Of a stretch of DNA of 21,753 bases, positions 14,865 to 21,753 are shown one piece after another; within the stretch, counting starts at the first letter, position 1, and the number at the start of each line of letters is the position of its first letter. Position numbers and translations under genes: made by a program. The stretch is from Verrucomicrobiota bacterium (GTDB lineage: Bacteria; Verrucomicrobiota; Verrucomicrobiia; Verrucomicrobiales; Verrucomicrobiaceae), in NCBI GenBank assembly GCA_023428335.1, contig JAEYYS010000226.1, positions 1 to 21,753 on the forward strand. Reading direction: 5' to 3'. The notes under the pieces are model-generated. The model ran no database searches. It was not told the origin of the DNA and worked only from the letters and a program-made list of their open reading frames with translations.

Positions 14865-17800
14865 TCATTCTTCCGGCACCAGGAAACGCATGTCGCCGGT
14901 GATCTGGCCGGCGCCAGTGCTCGGCAGCAGGAAGTGGCCGCCACCGATCAGGGCATCGCCGGGCAGCGAGGGTTGACGCAGCAGGCCGGTCCATTTGAGG
15001 GTCTGCTTTTTGCCTTCGACGAAGCGCACGAAACTGCCGCTGAGCAGGCCGCTGTCGGTTTTGAGCGAGGCTTTCCAACTGGCTGGATTGGCGGCGGGTT
15101 CAAGCACGACAAGGCTGCGGCTGCCAAGTTGCAGCTGGGTGGGCAGGCCGTCGGTCGCTGCGTCGGTGTCGTGTTCGACATTCAGGGCGTCGCCGAGCAG
15201 TCCCAGGCGCGGGGCGAGGCTTTCCCCGCGTGCCGGCTTGAGCCATGGGTCGAGCAGGAGCACCACGTCGCGGCCGGTGAAGCCTTGCGGGTAGGCCGCG
15301 TCCTTGGCCAGGCCGGCCTTGTCCCAGGCGAGCACAGCCTCCGGCACATGGCGGCGCGCCTCCAGCGACGGGTGGGGCAGCAGGGTGAAGGCGCCGGCGA
15401 GGTAGGCGCCCGCGCGGGCGGGTTTGTAGGGTTGCAGGAAGAGCAGGTAACCGGGGTCGCTCGCCTCATCGGCGGGTAAACTTGCCGTGAAGCGGGTGCC
15501 GTCGCCGAGGCTGCCGACCAGGCTGAGCAGACCGGTGTCGGCAAGGCTTGCCCGCGCCCAACCGGCCCCGCCCGGCACGCCGTCCGCTGCCGGCAGGGCA
15601 GGCTCCAGCAGGATCGTGTGTGTGCCGGCATGCTCGACGCGACCGGCGGACTTGGCGCGCAGGCGCCGGCCGTCGTTTGCGAGCAGGGTCAGGTCGTTGC
15701 AGGTGGCCTCGGCGCTTAGTCGCCCTTCGAGGTCGAGGGTGAAGTCGAGCTGGCAGACCAGGCCGTTTTTCTCGAGGCGGGCGCTGCCGGAGGTTTGTTC
15801 GGCCTCGGCATCAAGGGCCAGCGGGCCGGCGAGGGCCAGCGGCAGGGCGGCAGCGGCATGCTGGAGTTTCGCGGAGAAGCTGGTGTTGGCGGCATTGAGT
15901 GTGATTTCCACCCGGCCGGCGGGACGACCCGCATCGCGCAGCAGGGCGGCCCAGGAGTTGCCGAAGGCTTCGACGACCAGGGTGCCGGCGCCGTGCAGCA
16001 GGCTGTAGTTGGTCGCGGCTCCGCCCTTGGAGGTGATGGCATAAAACCCGCCCGGGCTGCTTGCCTTGGCCTTGGTGGTCAAGACGGGCTGGCTTTGCAG
16101 AACAGCTTCGTCCTCGCCCTCGACAAAGCCGCGGTAGCGGGCACTGAACACCGGGTTGGCCTCGCCGGCGAACCGGCGTGCATCCTCGGGCGTCACCCAG
16201 AGCGGGGCCTTTAACACGGTGAGTGTGCCGGTCTTGGTTCGGGTGCCTGCACGTGCCTTGACGGCGTACTTGCCGGCATTCACCGGGGCGTCGCTGCCCT
16301 CCACACCCGCGACCTTGTAGGTCAGTGTCACCGGTCCGTCAGTGCCCAGCACCCGCACCTCACGCGGCGTGCCGTCGTAGACTTGGACGAGGTCGGTCAG
16401 CGTCAATTGGCTCGGATCCGCTTTGACGGTGATCGCGCGCAGCACTGGCGCCGCGGGTGCATCGTTGCCACCACCGGCCTGGCTGGCGCGCAGCTTGACG
16501 ACGCCGGCTTCCTGCACCTGCAGCAGGCCGTCGGTCAGAACCCCGGGCCCGGCGACGACTTCCAGCAGGACAGGCCGGCCGGAACTGGCTTCCGCCGACA
16601 GGGCCAATGGGCTCTGGCTGAGATAGACGACCTTGGGCGGGTTGAAGGTGATGTTTTGGGCGAGCGGCTGCGGCAGCAGGCCGAAGGCGCGCACGCTGAA
16701 GCGAAATTCCGGGGTCGTTGGATCATCGCTGGCGATGCGCAGTTCGGCCCGGCGTTCGCCCGGCAGGCGCGGACGGCAGACGAGGGTGAAGGTCGTGCTG
16801 GCGCCGGCTTCAAGCGGGCTCGTGGGCGCGGCGATGACCTGGAAATCCTCGGCCTGCGGGCCTGTCACTTCGATCTCTGGCTCGCCAGTCAGATGCAGGG
16901 TGGCCTCACCGCCATTGGTCAGCGTGAAGCTGCGGGAGAAGGACTCGCCATCGAGACGCACCGAACCGAAATCGGTATGGTCGTCGCTGCTGGGCGTGCT
17001 GTCGTTGTTGGCGATGGCCACCGCATTGCCGCTGAGGCCGATCTCGGGGGCGATGCCGCGACCCTGAATCGTGAAGGTGAAGGGATTTTCATCGGCATCA
17101 TCGCTGGCGATCGAAACCACCGCGCTGCGATCGCCGAGCGCGGCGGGCGTGAAGACAAGGTCGAAGCTCGTGCTGGCGCCGGGGGCGAGTGTCGCGGGCA
17201 GGGGGGCGGTCAGCGTGAAATCGGCGGCGCCCTCCAGTTCAAGCTCGCCGAGGTGGAGCGTGGCCTCGCCGCTGTTGCTCAGCGTGAAGCTGCGGGAGAA
17301 GGGCTCGCCATCGAGACGCACCGAACCGAAGTCGGTGTGGTCGTCGCTGCTGGGCGTGCTGTCGTTGTTGGCGATGCTGATCGCGTTGCCGCTGAGGCCG
17401 ATCTCGGGGGCGATGCCGCGACCCTGAATGGTGAAGGTGAAGGGATTTTCATCGGCATCATCGCTGGCGATCGATACGACCGCGCTGCGATCGCCGAGCG
17501 CGGCGGGCGTGAAGACAAGGTCGAAACTCGTGCTGGCGCCGGGGGCGAGTGTCGCGGGCAGGGGGGCGGCCAGCGTGAAATCGGCGGCGCCCTCCAGTTC
17601 AAGCTCGCCGAGGTGGAGCGTGGCCTCGCCGCTGTTGCTCAGGGTGAAGCTGCGCGCGAAGGGCTCGCCATCGAGACGCACCAAACCGAAGTCGGTGTGG
17701 TCGTCGCTTCTGGGCGTGCTGTCGTTGTTGGCGATGGCCACCGCGTTGCCGCTGAGGCCGATCTCGGGGGCGATGCCGCGACCCTGAATCGTGAAGGTGA

Positions 17801-20800
17801 AGGGGTTTTCGTCGGCATCATCGCTGGCGATCGAAACCACCGCGCTGCGATCGCCGAGCGCGGCGGGCGTGAAGACAAGGTCGAAGCTCGTGCTGGCGCC
17901 GGGGGCGAGTGTCGCGGGCAGTGGGGCGGCCAGCGTGAAATCGGCGGCGCCTTCCAGTTCAAGTTCGTCGAGATGGAGTGTGGCCGCACCGGTGTTGGTG
18001 AGGGTGAAGCTGCGGGAGAAGGGCTCGCCATCGAGACGCACCGAACCGAAATCGGTATGGTCGTCGCTGCTGGGCGTGCTGTCGTTGTTGGCGATGCCGA
18101 CGCCGTTGCCGCTGAGGCTGATCTCGGGCTGGGGCAGTTCGAAGCTGAGCTGCACGACCGGTGTGTCGGCGGTGTAGACCGCCGCCGTGGCGGCCTGGCC
18201 TTCGGCGGCCAGGCATTCGAACCAGCCATCCTGACTGGGCAGGGTTTCGATGAAGGGGAAGTCGCCGCCGCCACTGCCATTGTGGCGCAGGGTGATGAGC
18301 AGATCGCCGCCCTGATAGACATAGGGGGTGTCGAAGCTGAGCACGGGTCCGAAGGCGTTGGGGTTGCCTCCGCCCGGGTAGGCACCGGTGGCGACCGCCA
18401 AGGCGCCGCTGCGACCCGTGACGGCATCGGCACCGACGTTGTCGGCAAAGGTCGTGCTGAGCGCGCCGGGTGAACGGGTGGCGGCGCTGAGTTCGACACT
18501 GTACGCGCTCCAGTTGCGCGGGCTGGGCGGCCAGGTGGATTGGCCGATCCAGAGGCGGAAGGCAAGCCCCTGAATTTTCGTGCCGACCGGCAGGTAGCGC
18601 AGCAGCTCTTCGGCATAGATGAACTGCAGGGTCCAGGCGTCACTGCGCAACGGCACATTCAGGCCGCTGTCCCAGGCCACACGGGTCGGTACGGTGAGGT
18701 TGGCGGACTCGCCCAGGCGGGTGACCGCGAGACGGTAGGTGCGTGCGAGACCGCTGGGGGCGGTGACCTGCAGATCGAGCAGGTTGAGACCGTCGGCGAG
18801 CGGGATGGCGGGGCTTGGAAGGCCGGAGCTGACGGGCAGCAAGGCATCGCCGTGCAGGCCGAGGTCGATCAGCGCGCCCGGGTCTTCGGCGGTGGCGGTC
18901 AGGCGCAGGCTGGCAGTGTCGGCCGGCACGGTGAGGGCGTAGCGTTGCGTGTCCGGATCAAAGTCCGGGTCGAGGCTGCCGGCGTCGGTGCTGAGGTCGG
19001 CCAGGCGGTGGTTGGCGGACACGCTCTCGATCGGGCTGAAGCTCAGCGCCGCCGCGCTCACCGTGCCCTGGTCGGGTGCGCAGTAGTCGCGGAAGCTGAG
19101 TGTCCAGGTGCCATTGGCTTCGGCCGGAGTCAGGCCGCCGAAGGTGGCATCGAGGCTGGTGACGGGGGCTGGATCGGTCTGACCCGCGCCGCCGGCTGCC
19201 GTGGTTCGGTACAGACCCGGTGGCACGGTCGCTGAGCTGGCTGCGGCGGTCCACAGATGGCTGCCGCTGGCGCTGTCGGCGAAGAGGTAGGTGCCGTTGA
19301 AGTCCGAGCTGCGGCCGAAATCGTCCGTCGCGGTGGCGCCGATGCGGCTGAACAGGACCAGGCTGCGGCTGCCGCCCGGCGAGGTCAGCACGGCCTCGAG
19401 GTCGCCTGCCCAAACGTGGGCGAGGGTCAGGCTGACGGCAACGCGACTGACGTTTTCGGTGAGACCGCTGACCGGGATGGACACCGTCAGGGCCGAGCCG
19501 GGCGCAGGTGGCGTGCTGGCGACGCCGTCGGGCACCAGTCCCGTGCCGGAACCCGCGAACGGATTGGGGAAGGGGTCAAAGGCCGCGTTCAGGTGCACCG
19601 ACAGGGCGCGCTCGAAACCGCTGCTGGTGTTGCGAAACACCAGGGTTGCCTGATGCTGCCCGCCGGCCAGGTCGGCGGCGGCGGGTTCCAGAGCGACGGT
19701 GACCACGGTCGAGGCTCCCGGGGCGAGAGTGCCGGCGGCCGGACTCACCGAAAACCAGGGGGCCTGGGTTGTCGCCGTCCAGTCGAGTGGAGTGGCGCCG
19801 CTGTTGGTCAGGGTGTGGCTGCCACCGCTGGGGGTGAAGGGACCGCCCTTGGGGCCGGTGGCGACCAAGCCGGCACCGGTGACGCGCAGGGCGTCTGGCG
19901 CGACCGCCGCATGGAGCGCGGCTTCGGCCATGACAATGCCGACTCCGGAATCGCGATCCGTGCCGGTCGCCTCGATGTCGAGCGCGCTGGCGTTCAGCAG
20001 GGCGCGGATTTCGGCGGCGCTCAGGTCCGGGTTGTAGGCCTGCAGCAGGCCGGCGATTGCCGCCGCGTGCGGCGCCGAGGCCGAGGTGCCAAAGAAGGTG
20101 GTGAAACCGGGCACCGAGGTGGCGACGCCGTTGGCGGCGGTGAGATCGGGTTTGGCGAGCCGCAGGCCGCCGCTGGCGGAGAAGTTGCCAGGGGTGAAGG
20201 GCGTGCCATCGGGCTGGTAAAACATCCGGCGCGGGCCGTCGCTGCTGAACGTCTCGACGACATCCCCGCTCGTGAAAGTTGCGGCGGGCGCGGCGGGGGA
20301 TGAGGTGCGAACGGCGGCGACGCAAAAGGCATTGGCGGCGCCGGAGGCATTGTGACCGCGGGTTTGGCCATCGGTGCTGAGGCTGAGGCGAGCCCGGCCG
20401 GTGCTGAGGTGCAGGTAGCGGTTGGCCGCGCCGGGTTTCTGCACAATGACGATGCGTTCGTCGACGTTGAGGGTGCCAACCGACTCATACGGGTTTTGGC
20501 TGCCGGTCTGCAGGTTGGTCGAACTGCGCAGCACGCTGGTGCCGGTGCTGTTGAGGACGAAGAGATCGTAGTCATTGGCGGAGGCGCCGTTGGGATCGGC
20601 CCAGAACAGGTCGACACGCCGGCTGCTGCCGCCGCTGGCAACCGTGTTGTAAGTGAGGCCGCCGCCGAAGTCGTGCAGGGTGCCTGCCGTCGTCACGGGC
20701 GCGCCGGCGGCGCCACCGGCAGTGAAGTCGCCCTCCCACACGCCCGAGGTGGCATCGTTTTTGTTGCCGGAGTTGCCGGCGGAGGAAAAGAACAAGATGC

Positions 20801-21671
20801 CGGCGTCGGAGACGGTGTTGACCGCCTGGGCGATAACCATGTCCTGGAAGGGCGATTCATTGAAGTAAGTGACGTCATCGACGATGACTGAGCAACCGGC
20901 GGCCTGCAGGGAGAGGATGTTGCTGGCGAAGCTGGCGTCGCCGTTGAAGGCGGTGGCGAAGATGAGTTCGGCGCCGGGCAGCAGGTCCTGGACGATTTCC
21001 ATCATCGCTGTGCCCTCGTCGCCGGCACCGGCCTGGCCGCCGAGGGCGCGAGCACGGGCGTTCAGTTCGCCGGCGGTTTTCGAAACGCTCAGGGAGTCGG
21101 CGCCGTCGGACAGAACACCGATTTTCAAGCCTGTGCCGTCGACGCCGAAATCGCCGCGCGCGAGGTCCGCAAGGTGGGCGGTGTCGCCGCCGGAAAGCAC
21201 CGGCCCGAGATTCGTCTCCGCCTGAACGGCGGGTTCGATGAAGCGGACTTCAGGCCTCGCCGCCAGGGCTTCGAGCTGGGCCGGCGCGAGGCGGGCGCGA
21301 AGCGTGTCAAAACGCGGCACCGAGGCGAGGATCTCGCCGCCGCTGCCGGTGAGAAAGCGTTCGAGCTCGGGCGTGATGCGGCCGCGGATGTCGACGAGCA
21401 GACGGCCGTCCGTCTCCGTGCGCACCGCGGGTTGGAGTTCGGGCAGGGTGGCGAGGTCGGCGTTTCCGGCCTGGCGTTTGAGCAGGTAAACCAGCTGTGA
21501 GTCGAGCCGGGCCTGGGCCGGGGTGCGCCGGGTCTTTTCCGCCAGCAGGGCGGCGATCTGGCCCTGAGCGCGTTCGCTGAGGCGCTGGGCGTGAGCCGTG
21601 GCGACACTCAGGGCCAGGCAGACGAGCAGGGCGCGGAGCAGGCGGCGCAGGAATGGCGGGGGAGGGAACAT
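14865..21671 (-). CDS. Giant secreted S8/S53-like serine peptidase with choice-of-anchor-D repeats
   Basis: A 2268-residue modular exported protein. The start MFPPPPFLRRLLRALLVCLALSVATAHAQ is a signal peptide, followed by a pro-region (27-165). The peptidase domain (about 170-580) has D189 in IGVLSDGAD, a GDEGTAM motif with E219 where subtilisins have the catalytic His, D265/D266, the SSAGNSG oxyanion-hole segment and Ser530 in GTSASAPHAA. Then come a BACON-like sandwich (598-698), a proprotein-convertase P-like domain (700-880), a cadherin-like repeat (887-994), another beta-rich region (to 1180), four choice-of-anchor-D repeats (1182 to about 1660, period 120), an Ig-like domain (1665-1748), MBG-like domains (1750-1898) and a C-terminal region (1900-2268) of a type I associate with secreted Verrucomicrobia proteins. 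It probably degrades protein outside the cell while attached to the surface or another polymer. Domain limits are approximate. The start and the end of the frame are intact. Confidence 0.9.
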   Translation of the reverse strand: MFPPPPFLRRLLRALLVCLALSVATAHAQRLSERAQGQIAALLAEKTRRTPAQARLDSQLVYLLKRQAGNADLATLPELQPAVRTETDGRLLVDIRGRITPELERFLTGSGGEILASVPRFDTLRARLAPAQLEALAARPEVRFIEPAVQAETNLGPVLSGGDTAHLADLARGDFGVDGTGLKIGVLSDGADSLSVSKTAGELNARARALGGQAGAGDEGTAMMEIVQDLLPGAELIFATAFNGDASFASNILSLQAAGCSVIVDDVTYFNESPFQDMVIAQAVNTVSDAGILFFSSAGNSGNKNDATSGVWEGDFTAGGAAGAPVTTAGTLHDFGGGLTYNTVASGGSSRRVDLFWADPNGASANDYDLFVLNSTGTSVLRSSTNLQTGSQNPYESVGTLNVDERIVIVQKPGAANRYLHLSTGRARLSLSTDGQTRGHNASGAANAFCVAAVRTSSPAAPAATFTSGDVVETFSSDGPRRMFYQPDGTPFTPGNFSASGGLRLAKPDLTAANGVATSVPGFTTFFGTSASAPHAAAIAGLLQAYNPDLSAAEIRALLNASALDIEATGTDRDSGVGIVMAEAALHAAVAPDALRVTGAGLVATGPKGGPFTPSGGSHTLTNSGATPLDWTATTQAPWFSVSPAAGTLAPGASTVVTVALEPAAADLAGGQHQATLVFRNTSSGFERALSVHLNAAFDPFPNPFAGSGTGLVPDGVASTPPAPGSALTVSIPVSGLTENVSRVAVSLTLAHVWAGDLEAVLTSPGGSRSLVLFSRIGATATDDFGRSSDFNGTYLFADSASGSHLWTAAASSATVPPGLYRTTAAGGAGQTDPAPVTSLDATFGGLTPAEANGTWTLSFRDYCAPDQGTVSAAALSFSPIESVSANHRLADLSTDAGSLDPDFDPDTQRYALTVPADTASLRLTATAEDPGALIDLGLHGDALLPVSSGLPSPAIPLADGLNLLDLQVTAPSGLARTYRLAVTRLGESANLTVPTRVAWDSGLNVPLRSDAWTLQFIYAEELLRYLPVGTKIQGLAFRLWIGQSTWPPSPRNWSAYSVELSAATRSPGALSTTFADNVGADAVTGRSGALAVATGAYPGGGNPNAFGPVLSFDTPYVYQGGDLLITLRHNGSGGGDFPFIETLPSQDGWFECLAAEGQAATAAVYTADTPVVQLSFELPQPEISLSGNGVGIANNDSTPSSDDHTDFGSVRLDGEPFSRSFTLTNTGAATLHLDELELEGAADFTLAAPLPATLAPGASTSFDLVFTPAALGDRSAVVSIASDDADENPFTFTIQGRGIAPEIGLSGNAVAIANNDSTPRSDDHTDFGLVRLDGEPFARSFTLSNSGEATLHLGELELEGAADFTLAAPLPATLAPGASTSFDLVFTPAALGDRSAVVSIASDDADENPFTFTIQGRGIAPEIGLSGNAISIANNDSTPSSDDHTDFGSVRLDGEPFSRSFTLSNSGEATLHLGELELEGAADFTLTAPLPATLAPGASTSFDLVFTPAALGDRSAVVSIASDDADENPFTFTIQGRGIAPEIGLSGNAVAIANNDSTPSSDDHTDFGSVRLDGESFSRSFTLTNGGEATLHLTGEPEIEVTGPQAEDFQVIAAPTSPLEAGASTTFTLVCRPRLPGERRAELRIASDDPTTPEFRFSVRAFGLLPQPLAQNITFNPPKVVYLSQSPLALSAEASSGRPVLLEVVAGPGVLTDGLLQVQEAGVVKLRASQAGGGNDAPAAPVLRAITVKADPSQLTLTDLVQVYDGTPREVRVLGTDGPVTLTYKVAGVEGSDAPVNAGKYAVKARAGTRTKTGTLTVLKAPLWVTPEDARRFAGEANPVFSARYRGFVEGEDEAVLQSQPVLTTKAKASSPGGFYAITSKGGAATNYSLLHGAGTLVVEAFGNSWAALLRDAGRPAGRVEITLNAANTSFSAKLQHAAAALPLALAGPLALDAEAEQTSGSARLEKNGLVCQLDFTLDLEGRLSAEATCNDLTLLANDGRRLRAKSAGRVEHAGTHTILLEPALPAADGVPGGAGWARASLADTGLLSLVGSLGDGTRFTASLPADEASDPGYLLFLQPYKPARAGAYLAGAFTLLPHPSLEARRHVPEAVLAWDKAGLAKDAAYPQGFTGRDVVLLLDPWLKPARGESLAPRLGLLGDALNVEHDTDAATDGLPTQLQLGSRSLVVLEPAANPASWKASLKTDSGLLSGSFVRFVEGKKQTLKWTGLLRQPSLPGDALIGGGHFLLPSTGAGQITGDMRFLVPEE
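16921..18128 (-). repeat. 360-bp tandem array encoding choice-of-anchor-D repeats
   Basis: Three complete 360-base units (16921-17280, 17281-17640, 17641-18000) and a partial one to 18128 follow each other without a single insertion or deletion. By hand count the first two differ at about 13 of 360 positions and the second and third at about 26. Each encodes the same 120-residue unit, recognisable by NNDSTPSSDDHTDFGSVRLD and ASDDADENPFTFTIQGRGIA. The protein shows four units; the fourth diverges after its first 60 residues (bases below about 16920). The array grew by in-frame duplication inside the peptidase gene. Confidence 0.93.
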
Positions 21672-21707
21672 GACTGCGCGGCCGATGCGCGGGTGGTCGA
21701 CCGTGCG

Positions 21708-21752
21708 TCACCGGCCGTTCAAGATGATCGCTTCGCGGCCGGCGTCATGCAC
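21708..21752 (-). CDS. Possible 3' end of another minus-strand gene (right-edge fragment)
   Basis: Reading leftward from the window edge, one minus-strand frame is open for 14 codons, encoding VHDAGREAIILNGR, and stops with TGA at 21710-21708, 37 bases before the ATG of the peptidase gene. Twelve of its 14 third codon positions are G or C, as in the neighbouring genes. This may be the tail of an upstream gene in the same operon, but 14 codons are too few for any functional statement. Confidence 0.22.
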   Translation of the reverse strand: MHDAGREAIILNGR

Positions 21753-21753
21753 G

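Noticed and set aside
14756..14944. Upstream extension of the SOUL lipoprotein frame to an ATG
   Set aside because: It would overlap the end of the peptidase gene and bury the signal peptide; the GTG at 14755 is the better start.
16921..18128. Regular repeats considered as a CRISPR array or satellite
   Set aside because: The unit is 360 bp without unique spacers, stays in frame and encodes a known protein repeat.
16383..18473. A 696-codon plus-strand open frame with internal repeats
   Set aside because: It is the antisense shadow of the choice-of-anchor-D array; its repeats merely mirror the 360-bp units of the real gene.

Overview
The window is GC-rich, densely coded chromosomal DNA, most likely from a member of the Verrucomicrobiota. 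The clues are a DUF1549/DUF1553 planctomycete-type cytochrome protein paired with a twin-arginine DUF1501 protein, an rpmE-prfA pair, and a giant secreted protease with choice-of-anchor-D, MBG and Ig-like modules and a C-terminal region of a kind I associate with that phylum. This placement is inference from gene content; there is no rRNA in the window.

Layout. (1) 3-3428, plus strand: a sucrose-phosphate-synthase-like glycosyltransferase (cut at its 5' end by the window edge), then a single protein joining a sucrose-phosphatase-like HAD phosphatase to a six-hairpin glycosidase. Together they look able to make, and perhaps break, a non-reducing disaccharide such as sucrose or mannosylfructose. 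(2) 3489-4881, minus strand: rpmE (zinc-type L31) then prfA (release factor 1), with an intrinsic-terminator-like hairpin between them. (3) 5066-12024, plus strand: a sensor kinase with two discoidin-like extracytoplasmic modules, a NarL-type regulator overlapping it by 20 bases, the DUF1549/DUF1553 cytochrome protein and the DUF1501 protein, ending in a terminator-like hairpin. (4) 12189-14166, plus strand: a second NarL-type regulator and HPK7-type kinase, in the reverse order. (5) 14195-21671, minus strand: a SOUL-family lipoprotein and a 2268-residue secreted S8/S53-like peptidase holding four roughly 120-residue repeats encoded by a 360-bp tandem array. A few codons at the right edge may be the end of another minus-strand gene.

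Most interesting point: the extracytoplasmic module that occurs twice in the first sensor kinase occurs again, with matching signature motifs, inside the cytochrome protein two genes downstream. This suggests that the kinase and its neighbour recognise related ligands or structures, and that 5066-12024 works as a self-contained sense-and-respond unit for an extracellular substrate. No gene-free stretch exceeds 300 bases, and I saw no tRNA, rRNA, CRISPR array or insertion sequence.
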